A stretch of 64,000 nt of DNA from Apostichopus japonicus (taxonomy: Eukaryota; Echinodermata; Holothuroidea; Aspidochirotida; Stichopodidae). This document shows positions 40,032 to 52,507 of the stretch, in pieces. The stretch spans positions 7,110,001-7,174,000 of the forward strand of contig NC_092566.1 in the NCBI RefSeq assembly GCF_037975245.1, given 5' to 3'. Under the pieces are notes generated by a model that worked only from the letters and a program-made list of their open reading frames with translations, had not been told where the DNA came from and ran no database searches. Numbering within the stretch: the first letter of the stretch is position 1; every line of letters begins with the position of its first letter. Both the position numbers and the translations under genes were made by a program.

Positions 40032-40755
40032 TCCAAATATTCGTAATCATAGTTACAAGAAAACTCGATCCCTTATTTTAATTATTTTCATTCCTACGTA
40101 CATAATACAACAAGCGTCGTAATATGTTTTATCATGCCCACGCGAAGTGTAATTTGAATGAGTCAATAAAAACATTATGTTTTCCAATAGACATAGAGGC
40201 CTACCATGTACTTTAGAATCATGAACAACTTAACCTTCGCTTACTGCATTACCATAGAAACGGCATCATATACATTTTTTTCAGAATGTCTCTTTCAAAG
40301 CGCTTCCAGTCTTTGGAGTGAATTTCGATTCTTTTGCAAAAGTTTGAATTTCATGCGGGCCTTAATTTGGTCGTTCTTTTCGCTGTTGTTGTTGTTGTTT
40401 GTTGTTTTTTGTTGTTACGTATGTAATTCATGATTGTTCCAATGGACCTTGCCTTTCACAAAATCGATTGGGTTCAATACGAAATCCAATGTTATAAGTT
40501 TCCCTTTCTTTTATTCAATTTAGAGCACGTAGCGCAGTAAACACACCCCGATGATATGGAACGTAAAAAGGGTCACTTGAAATGGTGATGGTCTGAGCTG
40601 AGCCTAAAGTCAGTATCCTGAAGGATATGTATAAAATGTCAGCTGATATCCAGCTGATTGAAACATTTATGTTGCCGCGGTAAACTGCCATATTAATGAC
40701 AACATATCAACATGGACCACATTTGACATATCAGTTTACAACATGTACATATCTT

Positions 40756-41000
40756 GGGAGTGTTAGCTCAGTGGTTAACGCCGGTGCCTTTCAATCATAA
40801 GGTCCCGAGTTCGAGTCACTCCAAAGATTAATGTATGTCGTCCAGTTACAGAGTTGTTGACAATTGACAATTCATAATCATGGACGTTAAAATATGAATC
40901 TAAGAGACTGACTTCGGTCAGCTTGCGGCGTTGACAAGCCAATGATGGCTTCTTCGCGAGTTCCTGCTTGCAGGAGGATATAAAATAAAAATACATACAT
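40756..41000 (+). mobile_element. tRNA-derived SINE, apparently complete
   Basis: The head (40756-40823) folds as a tRNA-like cloverleaf: GGAGTG/CACTCC acceptor stem, A-box TTAGCTCAGTGG and B-box AGTTCGAGTCA. It lacks a convincing 7-base anticodon loop, so it is a SINE head rather than a tRNA gene. A body of about 150 bases follows, with CTTGCGGCGTTGACAAGCC, GGCTTCTTCGCGAGTT and the small hairpin CCTGC-TT-GCAGG, ending in GGATATAAAATAAAAATACA. The matching target-site repeat is imperfect. Confidence 0.75.
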
Positions 41001-41639
41001 CTTTTAGAACGTCACCCCATTCGGTCGAGTCTGGTTTGTACAGTCTATACAGCGCACGCTAAGAAGGCTCAACGAATGGCGTGTTGCTCTGAAGTTTATC
41101 AATGTTTTAAGCTGATTACCTCTAATGAACATCATGCACGTGTCATTTTACAGCCGCAAAATATGCGTTTACATGTATTAAAAGTTCACAAGAATGTGAA
41201 CATGATCTCTTAGAAGATGGAGTATAGTTCAGAACATGATCATTTCATATCTAGTGAGGCCTTTTTTTTTTCTTTCTTTTTGAAAAATTATTTTGGCGTT
41301 CCATATGATGAAGGTCACCTTACCTATAAACTTTGTACGTTGTCATCACTTAGTAATTACCACAGAGTATTTCGTTTTAGAATATTTTTTAAACCAATTT
41401 GAGGTAAATAATGATACCTTAAACTAAAGAAGGGGGGGGGGGGGTTCTTGAGGGGGTATCCATCTATTAACATTCTCCTGTTAGTTTGAGGTACATGCAT
41501 ATGTAGGAACCCCTTGTCTAGAAAAATTTGACTGGAAAAACTGAAATCAATTACCAAGGTCTGATTTCTGTTTCACAAACAATTCCTGGAACTGTTATAT
41601 ATGTATATATGATAAACAATTTTTTTTTAAATATTTAAG

Positions 41640-41800
41640 AAAATCAGCAGCATGGGAAGGCCGATTTTAAATTTATTGAGAAAAACAAATCGATAACGGG
41701 CAAAAATATATTCTCGGCTAGAATGAAATTCGAGTCAGTGACCCTCAGGATACAAATACTGCGATCTAATCGAGTTATCTAGACCTAAAGTCGTTTACGG
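41640..41800 (-). mobile_element. Decayed tRNA-derived SINE
   Basis: On the minus strand, AGATAACTCGATTAGATCGC resembles a tRNA A-box region and, about 30 bases on, GGGTCACTGACTCGAATTTC resembles the B-box (GGTTCGAATCC). The spacing fits a tRNA head. The body beyond is AT-rich and its end unclear. It is clearly diverged from the SINE at 40756. Confidence 0.5.
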
Positions 41801-43150
41801 GGTGAATGCGGAAATCTCATGTTCTTTTCCGGCTATGTTCGAGAAGCGCAACGAGCATTTGCATTTATCATATAATTTAGGGACCAGTTGTACGAAAAAA
41901 TCTTGAAAATATGCAATAATAAGAATGGACATTTATATATAATGCGCCGGTATCCGTCAAAAAAAGACGCTCATGGCGCAGTGACACAAACAGTGCGACA
42001 GCTAAAAAAAAATAAAAAATAAACACCACTTCACTTTGTGTTGTTGATATACATGGAAATGATTTTTTTTTAAGGATTATAATAATTTATCTTGTGGTAA
42101 AATCAGTCTGTGAAATCTTTGTGCAAATGAGAGGGAGATGTGTGAACGGAATCCATCTAGTCGACATTTATAACTTTCTAATTCATTAAGTTTATGATAG
42201 GACACAAGAAGAACTTATCATATTGTCACTGATCTCACCATGGAAACAGTGACGTGAGAAGGTGGGTGTGTGTGGGGGGGGGCTATGACAGGGGGACAGC
42301 TGTGTCGCCAAACAATGATTTATGTGATACATTGTATGTTCGTTATACAACATACATGTAAATTTACATAGCTCCGTAGCTTATGTGAGGTGCCGCGTGA
42401 AAAATCAGTTTCCCCAGCCCCCCGCACCCCATACCCACACTACACGACCGATTCCAACCAATATATGGACATTGTATCTCCACCGTGTACTACAGTTCAT
42501 GGCATTAAGACAAGTCTAAATTTCATTCAGTTGTTTAAAGCTTCCGTACAAGTATCATTCCATGCGCAGAAGAAAAAAAACTTACGAAGAAGAAGAAGAA
42601 TACAATAAAAAAAAACGATTCGAAACTTGACAGCACTGGATACCTTTAAATTTTATTTGATAGAATCTATAGAATTGTCAATTTGCTATTTTGTCCGCGA
42701 CCAGATAACTAGCTCAAATTTGTAAGAAGCCCCCATCTATTAAATTAAAGTAACATTTGAGTTACAGCTTTCTTTGTTTTCGTTGTTCTGGTTATCACTC
42801 CTATAGGCTTTATGGAAAGGTGATCTACAGACTAACGAGATTATCTGTCAAGGAAATCACAAAATTCAGTCTTAAAAAGATTGAAGAGAGATTTGCCGGA
42901 CGCCTGTATTAAAGGTTGAAGAAGTAGTATGTTCGAGGTAAAATCAAATTGTCTCATCTTGTCAAATGAAAAAGTTCACCGTCGTATTTTACATTGAATT
43001 AGGAAAATATACTGTGTCATTGGGAGGACGTTGGCGTCCTAGTCAAATATATAAAACCCGATACTTATACAGGGTGAAATGAGATTCACTTATTGAGTTG
43101 AAAGTGGTAGTACAGAATAGAGAGAGAGAGAGAAACCCCATCAGCTGATA
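41801..43150. other. Intronic DNA, no gene recognised
   Basis: Includes a G run near 42274 and a GAAGAAGAAG run near 42584-42600. No supported feature. Confidence 0.4.
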
Positions 43151-43152
43151 TA

Positions 43153-43745
43153 TGTAATATGCAATGTACAACATGCAATGTGCAATACACAATATACGAT
43201 GTGCAATATACACACAATACAAAGTGCAATGTATAATGTACAATACGCAATGTGCAATATGCAATGTAAAACACACAATGTTCAATACACAATATACGAT
43301 GTGCAATACACACAATACAAAGTGCAATGTATAATGTACAATACGCAATGTGCAATATGCAATGTAAAACACACAATGTTCAATACACAATATACGATGT
43401 GCAATATACACACAATACAAAGTGCAATGTATAATGTACAATACGCAATGTGCAATATGCAATGTAAAACACACAATGTTCAATACACAATATACGATGT
43501 GCAATATACACACAATACAAAGTGCAATGTATAATGTACAATACGCAATGTGCAATATGCAATGTAAAACACACAATGTTCAATACACAATATACGATGT
43601 GCAATACACACAATGCAATGTATAATGTACAATACGCAGTTCAATACTCAATATACAATATTCTATGTACAATAGACACAATACAAAGTGCAATGTATAA
43701 TGCGCAATACGCAATGCAATACTAAATATACAATATTCCATGTAC
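43153..43745. repeat. ~100-bp minisatellite of CAAT-RYRY subunits
   Basis: The CAAAGTGCAATGTATAATGT word recurs at 43220, 43318, 43418 and 43518, giving a 98-100-bp period, with partial copies on each side. Each long unit is built from roughly 10-base pieces (CAATGTGCAATATG, CAATACACAATATACGATGTG). Stops are rare on both strands, so several cysteine/isoleucine-rich frames stay open. They reflect the repeat, not a gene. Confidence 0.93.
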
Positions 43746-45016
43746 AATAGATACAGTTTACAATATACTCGTTATAACAATCTAAATATGTCAGCGAAAC
43801 TATCTGCTAAGATCAGCCGATGAAATGTAGGATGAATGCAGCCCTCATTGATTATGAAAGTCAACCGCAATAATCGAAATGTCAGGGCCCTCGTCCTTTT
43901 GATTATTTGATGAGAAGAACTCACGCTATATATTTAAGACGAAGTTGCGTGAAGTGAGGAGATTTTCAAAGGGGCGAATTATACTTGCACAGTAAGAAAA
44001 CTGAACTGCCCTGAAATCGAAATGAGTATAACTAAATGCATAAATTCAACTTAATACTATCATTTGCTTGAAATAACAGAGTGTGCAGTGGTATGTTTTA
44101 TAGGAATAGTAAATGAAAGGCCAATTTTCTACATGTATGATTCTATGTCATCAATATCAGAGAGTTGATCATATATATATAGGGTACGTTGAGATATTTA
44201 TTGTTTGCGGTTTTGAACATCGCGCCCGCTTTGATCATTTTGCAAAGTCATATCGCCAGCACTGATTTCTGTAAACACCCAAACCTTGAAAGCTTATGTT
44301 GTGAACTGCCTGAAGGGGTAGATGACTGCATTTTAGAGCGAAGATAAGATGTTTTAAACGTTTCATTGTCATTTGCATCACTTTTCTGCCAAGAAAGCTA
44401 AACAATATATATATATATATTTATATATAACGATTAATATATATTGTACTTTATTATTTTCCCTGCAATGCCCTCTACATTAAAATTGCAGAAAGGGCGA
44501 GGCTTCAAAAAATTTAGTTTATCCTTTTTTCCCCCTTTATCTTTCATTTTAATCCATATTAGTGTATTTCAATCTTTCCAATACACAAATTTTTAATTTC
44601 GTCTGCTGCTCATCCACCCACGTTAAATCGGTTTAATGGAAAAGGGATTAGCTAAGATTTGTTTTCGTCTCGCCTATGCTTGCATTTCAATAGGAAAGTA
44701 TAACAATGGGATTGATTTTGCGTAGGAGGCAAGTCTGTGACTATAATGGACTATAAAGTTAAAATAATTTCACAATTCAAAATAAGGAATTTAACTTACG
44801 TGAACTATTAATAATTAAACAACACTTTCAATTATATATGCGTGGGATAACAATCAGTGGGTGTTCTACGTGTAACTATTCTTAACTGCTGTTGCTGTTG
44901 TTTTGAAGAGCCATGAAGGCAGTTATCTGTCACGAATACTGGAAGAAAAAAATAACTTTCTAGAAACGGTCAATTTGTGGGTATGACCTTACAAATTAAG
45001 AAAAAGGTTGTATTTA
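43746..45016. other. Intronic DNA, no gene recognised
   Basis: AT-rich; a short TA run lies at about 44405-44430. No supported element. Confidence 0.45.
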
Positions 45017-45041
45017 ATATATATATATATATTTATATATA

Positions 45042-45128
<87 letters not shown>
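45017..45128. repeat. (TA)n microsatellite
   Basis: About 110 bp of TA with two TTTA interruptions near the left end. A short second TA run follows at about 45150. Confidence 0.96.
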
Positions 45129-45130
<2 letters not shown>

Positions 45131-45439
45131 GAAAATCGAAAAATTAACATATATATATATATATACTGCAGTTCATGTCAACCTTACGCATATACGAGTC
45201 CCTTGTGACAAATCTTACGCGGTACGAATTAATAGGGTCACACATCCAGAGTCTATGCATGTTCTTCAATACCGCCCTCATATAGGAAACATTTCATTTT
45301 GATTGAGGAATGCGCCTTCTTTTGTTTTCCACCTTGTTATATTACTAAGTCTGTTGTTGCAGTTAAATTCTCGTCACGCACTTCCTTCTTCTGGTAACAA
45401 ATTTCTTCATAGGTTTTATGGTCATCATCGCAGCAGCTT

Positions 45440-45924
45440 CAGGGCCGTCTTAACGCATGGGCCCACTGGGCCCTGGCCCAGGGCCCCGCGATGTCAGGGG
45501 CCCCCAATCGTAGTAACCCCATGTCTTAATCTGGGAGGAAAACTTATTGAATAGGCCATTATGCCTGATTGAATTCGATACTTGACAACTTGTGACGAGA
45601 GTTGGTGAAACACTTGAGAGTTTGACATTAAATATTCGAATCTATGTTGGCAACCCTGGATTATTGTTAGGCAAAGGATGGAGGGCAACTGGAAGATTAC
45701 TCTTCTATAATGTATTTCAGCTTTTAGATATATCACGTATGTTGTTCAGCTAAAGTTTTATGCTTTATGCGCGACATAGGGAGGGGTGGTAAATGCAGGC
45801 ATGTCTATGCTTGAGCGATTGTCAAGGATGTCAATTTTTCACGCAACTTTTTTCGAACTCACTTGATTGAGGGGCCCGCTTCATTGCCGGGCCCAGGGCC
45901 CGGTGATCTCTTAAGACGGCCCTG
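45440..45924. mobile_element. Non-autonomous hAT element (485 bp) in the receptor intron
   Basis: Both ends carry the perfect inverted repeat CAGGGCCGTCTTAA, and the 8-bp direct repeat AGCAGCTT flanks the element exactly (45432-45439 and 45925-45932). Subterminal GGGCCC blocks on each side (TGGGCCCACTGGGCCCTGG and GCCGGGCCCAGGGCCCGG) form nested palindromes. No transposase is encoded. The intact borders suggest a fairly recent insertion. Confidence 0.95.
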
Positions 45925-46646
45925 AGCAGCTTGTTAACCTTTGATTGACCTGCTTCCTATTTGTTTCACATATGAGAATTGTACGGTATAGTGATAAAGC
46001 GCCGTCATAATTTTGATCACGCTTGTATTTGTATGCAAATGCCATTCACTGGAATATGATTGTAGGATACATTAAAACACATGTTTTTACCTAACCCTGT
46101 TACTTCTATCTATGTCTCTATATATTATGTTCGAGTTATGTTTTTCAACCTGTTAGTGCACAGGTATAAGTTGATCACCGAGCCAACAATCTGACCAATA
46201 AAAAAAGGATTCAAACGTAAAACCAGGCACGCTAACTATTTCTAAAGGAATATCGTCATAGACTTTATTTTATATGTCACATGATGGACTTATTTCTTAT
46301 TATATTGTAAAAGATCAAATTTCAAAGGATTACGGCAATTTTGACAACTGTCAAAACTGACCATCAAATTTGAAAATTCTATTGATTCCCTTCAGGATAA
46401 TTCTTATGACGAATAACATCAACCATATATTTTCTATACAACTTAGTTTCTTCTTACATTTTGAAAATGGAAAATTAAAACATAAAAAATCATAAAAACA
46501 CTCAATGAAAATACATTTTGCTATTAGGAGAAATTTTTCATTTTTTCAATAACCTTGATCGAATTTCTGATGAATCGATTTCTTTTCTTTATTATTATTA
46601 TTACTATTTTTAATATTATTCTTTTCTTGTATTTTTATTTTCACAG
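45925..46646. other. Intronic DNA leading into the exon 2 acceptor
   Basis: AT-rich; ATTATTATTATTAC near 46591 and a T-rich tract precede the acceptor AG at 46645-46646. Confidence 0.5.
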
Positions 46647-47075
46647 CTCGTAAAGTTATTTGCCACTGTCGTTCTAATCTTCGCCTTGTGTTACCTTCCG
46701 ATCCACATTTACAATCTTGTCCAAGACTTTGCGCCAAGCATTCTTTACTTCAGGTTCATTAAATTAGTCTATTTGACTTGTATGCTTATAGCTATGAGCA
46801 ATTGCTTTGTTAATCCGATCATATACTGTTGGATGAATACCAAATTTCGAAATGGTTTCCGTCAGGTTTTCCGCTTTTTGCCATGCGTCAGTACTAACCC
46901 GGATTGGAGGGGTAAAAGGGGCGTCTCGGGAAAGGAATATGTTCAAACACAGATGGAATCAGTCAGTTACAAAAGCGAGAGGACGAAATCCAGTTCAGAA
47001 AACAATTACTCTTACATTACACTTCAAGTGGTGAATAACAATCACGCGTCGAACAAAGGAGGAAACGATTGGTAA
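46647..47075 (+). CDS. Luqin/RYamide-type neuropeptide receptor, exon 2 (TM6, TM7, tail)
   Basis: Continues in phase 0 after exon 1 and encodes residues 237-378. It opens LVKLFATVVLIFALCYLP (TM6) directly after the SKRK of exon 1. TM7 carries NPIIY at 292-296, followed by the amphipathic helix stretch FRNGFRQVFRFLPC, with C316 a possible palmitoylation site. The tail is about 60 residues and rich in Ser, Thr and Asn, suited to kinase phosphorylation. One key residue is unusual: the TM6 motif is FALCYLP, so the toggle-switch Trp of the usual CWxP is Tyr252. The total of 378 aa is normal for the family. The stop is TAA at 47073-47075. Confidence 0.92.
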   Translation, partial: LVKLFATVVLIFALCYLPIHIYNLVQDFAPSILYFRFIKLVYLTCMLIAMSNCFVNPIIYCWMNTKFRNGFRQVFRFLPCVSTNPDWRGKRGVSGKEYVQTQMESVSYKSERTKSSSENNYSYITLQVVNNNHASNKGGNDW

Positions 47076-48134
47076 GAACTTTCGACCAATGAGAAGAGAC
47101 GATGGATATTACGTCACCATGTATGGCGCTCTTGGCGAATTAACGGAAGGGCAACAGCGCCCGTAGACTACACGAGGAATTGACATATCTACAGGGACGG
47201 GGTTTATCGATGAATGAACGTTTATTATTATTATTATTATTATTAGGCCTATTATTAGGCCTATTATTATTATTATTATGCATCAGAGCTAAGAAGTCAG
47301 CTGCCCATTTTGGACCGAAGCTAGCAGGTTAGCAAAGCTTTTGATCTAAAAGACAGAAAACGCCTTCAGATATTGGTCTAATATATACCACGGATGACGA
47401 CTGCAATTGTAGATTAACAGCACACAGTGGCTCATGTTTATGACTGACAAGACCAACATGGTCACAACTTTGTGACAGCTAAAAGAGTGTTCGTATGAAG
47501 CCAGAATTTTTAGTGCGGATATGCAACAAAGAAGAAAAAGAAGTAACCTTTGATTTCTGGTTATGTTTTCTATAGATATTCCGTTTATAAAATATTCACC
47601 TTTAAGATATCTATTTTCTGGGAGGGTTCTTTGAAGCTATGTCGATGATGACCTCAGCTCCACAGTTTTTGCTAAAATGGTCATATTACATATTTAGTTT
47701 GATAACTCAAACACAAATCGGTCGTTCTGCTTCATATAATGAACACAGCATAAATGGATAACATCCACCACCATCATTTTATCGGTAACAAATTTGGCAT
47801 GCATTGTAAACATTTTATTTGGTACCATAAGAAGTATATGTTTTTCTATTGTGTTGTGTGTTGCCTTTGAGCAGCTAGTTGATCTATAGGTCTCTGTGTT
47901 ATACTATTCAGTCCAGCTTCATTATTTGAATGAGCTTCAGATGTTTAAAGTATCAATTCTTAAAACAATCAAAGTGATATATAAAGGCAAGCTGGACTAA
48001 TAAGCAGTGGATATTAAAAGTTTGACTTCATATCAAAATCGATATTGCATCATCTTATTCACTATCAAAATCAATCGATAACAGATTTGTATACAAAATA
48101 TAAATATTTACATCAATAGATGTCACGTGGTTAG
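47076..48134 (+). other. Receptor 3' UTR and downstream DNA
   Basis: The stop codon is followed by a (TTA)n microsatellite at about 47221-47280, interrupted by two AGGCC words. I see no clear AATAAA until the dispersed repeat at 48135, whose ATAATAAATAC could serve as a polyadenylation signal; ATTAAA near 48015 is another candidate. The transcript end is undetermined. Confidence 0.45.
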
Positions 48135-48282
48135 AAATGTACGGAGCAAATATATATATAATAAATACAAAGAAAGGTTATATCTTTTAAGAATTTGTTT
48201 AATAACGTTCATTTTTACTACAAACTACTAATATTTGTTATGTCGGATCATTGCATGCGGTATACATTTGTAATTTAAAGAT
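48135..48282 (+). repeat. 148-bp dispersed repeat, copy 1
   Basis: Matches 53513-53660 along its full length in the same orientation, with a few substitutions and single-base indels. It starts AAATGTACGGAGCAAATATA and ends TTTGTAATTTAAAGAT. The family is unknown. Confidence 0.9.
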
Positions 48283-51200
48283 TTTTTGTTTGTTATTGCT
48301 ATAAAAAATATTTTGACTGTGGATGTTTTCCTTAAGTATTTTCAACGCGTCACAAATGCCTATTCACGTTAACATGAATGTGTAATGTTTCAAGTACCTT
48401 ATATATATACACACAGGTATGTTTTACATTTAGACTGTTACACTGTTTTTAAATTTGTTTTTACCTTTGTTCAAATCCACGTACCCTAACAATATCCCCG
48501 AACAATATAATTCATCTGAGGACATGCAAATTACTTTGAAATGACGTCTGAGGACTTGCTATTCCGTTGTTCAAGTCCTCACAGACAGAATACAAAACAG
48601 GTGTACGCATACATATGTACGCATACATACATAGGGTCAGCTGTTGTCACAGACAGTTAGATTTATATGTATATATACAAATGGACGATTTATTTTATCA
48701 GGCGAGTGCCCATTTTCTTCGACTTTTTTTGTGAAAAAGTTCCGCTGGAGGTATTAAATTGAATATTTATATAACTCCAGTTATGTATTAGCAGAATCGT
48801 ATGGAAATGAGATTGAAGAGACAAGAAGAAAGAGAGAGTTTTGTTGTTGAAAACACTTAGATTTTTGTCTTAATTGGTTCACGCTTTACCCTAACATGCG
48901 TAAGCCACTCCCATTTTGAAAAGTTTACTGAAGAAAGGTGTTTATGCACGTTAAAACAGCTTATTGCATAGCTATATGTTCCACAATTTTATCAATCAAT
49001 TTTTTTCTAACGATCTACTTTTTTCCTTCATATAATTGTTTTTTAAATGACAATAGGTGATTGAGATATAAATGAAAATTTATTTAAAAAGGGATAAAAT
49101 ACGTTTGTCCATTTAATTATATCGTGATCAGTTTAACTTGACATTTTTGTTTTTCATATTTAACTTCATTTACCAACATATTTGCATGCAGACTGATATA
49201 TATTTATTTTAAATCATGTTTAATAATACTGATTAAATTAAAATAATCTTCGCCATAAATGAATACAAAATTATCTATGCTTTTTTATTCTTTCAGTGTG
49301 TCGTAGTTTACCTTAAGTTATCTGCTTTTACACAATTAATTATGCATCAGCAGTTCACGAACGTAATGGTTTTGGCGGGACGAGGAAGTAAATTCAGGTT
49401 TAAGACAAATTTTACAAATTGAAAATAAAAGTACAAAAGACGAAAATAAATTGTTATATTAACGAAGGAAACTACTCAAGAGCGAATCATTAGGGGTATG
49501 GCATGTTACCCCCCCCCCCCTTTTAAAGCCCCCCCCCAAATACCATTGGGACAACCTTGCGTGTAAACCTAACCTAATTTCTAGTCTATAAATGATCATT
49601 AGAGTGCACCAATTTTACGTCTAACACTTTATTTACTGAGGGGGCAGGGAAAGGCGCCCTTACACCCCCAGGGTCATACCCGTCTCCTATTTAAAGTCCT
49701 GGATCAGCCCCTGATACTCGTCAATAAAGATAACGGAAGGAGGTGGAAACAATACCGGTATATTGTATGCAGAAATAAACACACACACTTAGTCCAACTG
49801 ATAACTACATACAGCTTGTTAGGTTCACTGAACTATAAACTTTCTAAAATATGTTCATTTTGGTATAAAGGAAACTATATGCAACCAGTTGTGACATCAC
49901 ATGAAGACAGTTAGACATCAAACGTGAAATAGGGATAACTCAACAATTAGAATCCCTATCTATTTTTTTTTGTGCCTATGTCACAGAAGACCAAACCTTT
50001 TCGAACATAAAATATATTCTCTTTTTATAGTTTCATAATTTCCCGATATTGTATATATTCAATTCATATTATTTAGAAGAAACCAAAATCTGTTCTTTTT
50101 GCATATTCCAAGAATGACATCGCAACTTATTGCTCAAATGTGCTCATATTTAGATTTTAAACAAATCACATTTTGTAATTAATATTCATATTTCAACAAT
50201 TCAGGGAGCAAACCATTTATTCTGGAAAGTAGAACACACGTAAGTCTCTTTCAGGAGTTTTATTTATGTCTCAACTTCAAACTTTGTAATTAATTTCACA
50301 TGTTAGCATCATTAATATTCTAAAGTTAATTACCGTAGATCACAAAATGTTAAGCGGTTCCAGGGGTTTTACACGACAGGGATGACCGAGCTCCTGACTT
50401 TTATTCTGGGGTATAACCCCCCCCCCCCCCCCGACGTACACGTGGTTGAGCCTCGGGGATGCACAGTGGATTCTCTGCTAGCGTTAATTTAGTTGTTGGT
50501 GATGTATATTTGTTCCATGCCCAAAGTTCCCATAAACTGCATATTTTCATTTATACGAACGCTGAGAACAAGTTGTGATTAAGGCTAAACGTACAATCAA
50601 CATTAGAATGTCGAATGCGTTTTTGATCGCTGAGCGTACTAAATTTTTACAACTTTGTGAGGTATCAATCAAAATATACCTTGATTATGTTTCTTTACAG
50701 GCACTTGTTAGGTATTGATATATACGATAAACGATAAGCCTAACAAAATAAATCGACCAATTAAAATGTAGGATATAGTCTCCCAATTTATCCGTTTTCA
50801 ATAAACTTCTTCACTATACGTTATTAAGTTTTCTTGCGACTTTTGAACAGTGATGGCCGATTTACTTTTTTTACGTAGCAGCGTATGGCAACAATGCGGA
50901 AGGTGGCGCTATTTTAGTATATTTAAGTAGCGTCTCCATGTGGCACTTTTTCATTGATGAACGTCAACTGTTTAAAGGCATTGAAGACTCGCCCCAAACC
51001 GCGTGCCGCGCTCTGAAAAAGTTAACTTTCCGTTGCTTGCAAGTGAAGTTTTCTTCTTGTCGCTACAAAATGCAGACAGTAATGAAACGTGATACCTTGT
51101 TATCTTTTATCTATAGACCTGAGATGTCCATCGCTGCTATGTACAGTCTTGTGGGTATTGACCGTAGCTGTATATATTGACTGTACACTAGTGTCTAATT

Positions 51201-52500
51201 ACCGACGGTAGCAAGCTGTGTATGTATTTTCTGGGATCGATGGTGGTGTCTAACACTTCTGTTACACCTCATTCGAAACTAGGTCAGATTACCGCCATGA
51301 GACGTTTCTTTGTGCGCGGGTCTTCACACCCTTAAAAGGGTCATCTCTCAAAAACTTAAAGAGTTATCTAGACGTGCATTCTTTTAACGCTTTATAACAT
51401 ATCAAAGTTAATATTGTGTCTGAAGTTCTGAACTTATCCTTAAGTTTTTTACATATAATGATGCCGCCTTTAAGAAGCTCAATTTTCTACTAAACGTCAC
51501 AATTGACTAATACAGCTTATAGTGCATAGACAAGTACGGTACTTGAAGTTCGAATTTAAGCAAACATTGTTAAGGAAATACGGTACCAGCCAATTCTTGA
51601 TTACAATCATTCTTTTAAAAAGTTTTAAACCAAATAATCGATCATACATTGCGACCACAATATCAATGGTGGGCTTTCAGGCTAAATAAAAGCGTCATCT
51701 ATAGCTAAACCTCTGCACGGTAAACCGACCGCCATTTCAATTTGCATTGTGTAGTAACTATAGTAATAGGCTATACTCACAACTCACTGCAACATTGTTC
51801 GGTGGTTACCATGGAAACGGGAAGCCTAGCTCTTACATATATGTTTTAACAGTGAGAAGGGAAGTCAAGGCTAAACCATATTCCTTTGATTAAATAGTGG
51901 GAAGGTGGAGATGAGAGGGGCTTGTAAGGGTAGCATCAGGACGTTATAGTTTAATTGTAGGATAATTGCTACAAACATATAGTCCACGTTACACAGCTTT
52001 CCCACCAACTTTGTTTAGCCAGGGAGTTGTTCCATAACAACTCCCTAGTTTAGCTAATAAGCGGCCATCATCGATCATATTTCTGTTCAACGAGTATATT
52101 AAGCTTCCCGAACGCTCACGTAGCCAGTGACTACACGTGTACTTTCGTAGTCAGTGTAGTTTTGTAAAAAATAGTAATATTTATTAACGCCACAATTAAA
52201 GTACTTTAGACAATCGCGAGAAGTTTACTTTGCCGACAGGACAATATATTCTTTCGTAGCAAAAACGGGACTGACAATTCCGATTAATCTAGTCAAGGCT
52301 AACAACGTAATATATAGACAAGACATGGAAAATAATCCGCAGTAAAATCACTTTGAACAGACATCAGTGATCCAAATACATGCGGTACCAAAGTTGATCA
52401 ATAAAGCAATGGAAACTTGTTGATAACTTCCCTACCTGGTCTTTTGTATCAATAGAAGCCAACGTATAGGCTACGTAGTATGAATGCAGCAAGGCAGATG
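48283..52500. other. Intergenic DNA, no gene recognised
   Basis: Contains a hairpin at 48549-48581, C tracts near 49510 and 50419, and a 3' half-end TCCTGGATCAGCCCCTG near 49696-49712 that resembles one hAT end without a partner. An X-box-like word lies at 51805 and a perfect hairpin at 52021. The open frame at 50938-51180 (+) has no known motif. Confidence 0.4.
52021..52046. repeat. Perfect 11-bp hairpin with 4-base loop
   Basis: AGGGAGTTGTT - CCAT - AACAACTCCCT. Every arm position pairs. Confidence 0.95.
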
Positions 52501-52507
52501 GGCTAGC

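Noticed and set aside
40756-40823. Functional tRNA gene
   Set aside because: The cloverleaf is good, but the anticodon loop is irregular and the sequence continues into a SINE body and A-rich tail.
43043-43725. Cysteine-rich protein on either strand
   Set aside because: All frames fall inside a 100-bp tandem repeat with few stops; several frames are open at once.
49500-49715. Fourth hAT element
   Set aside because: Only one end (TCCTGGATCAGCCCCTG) is visible; no matching inverted end or 8-bp duplication was found.
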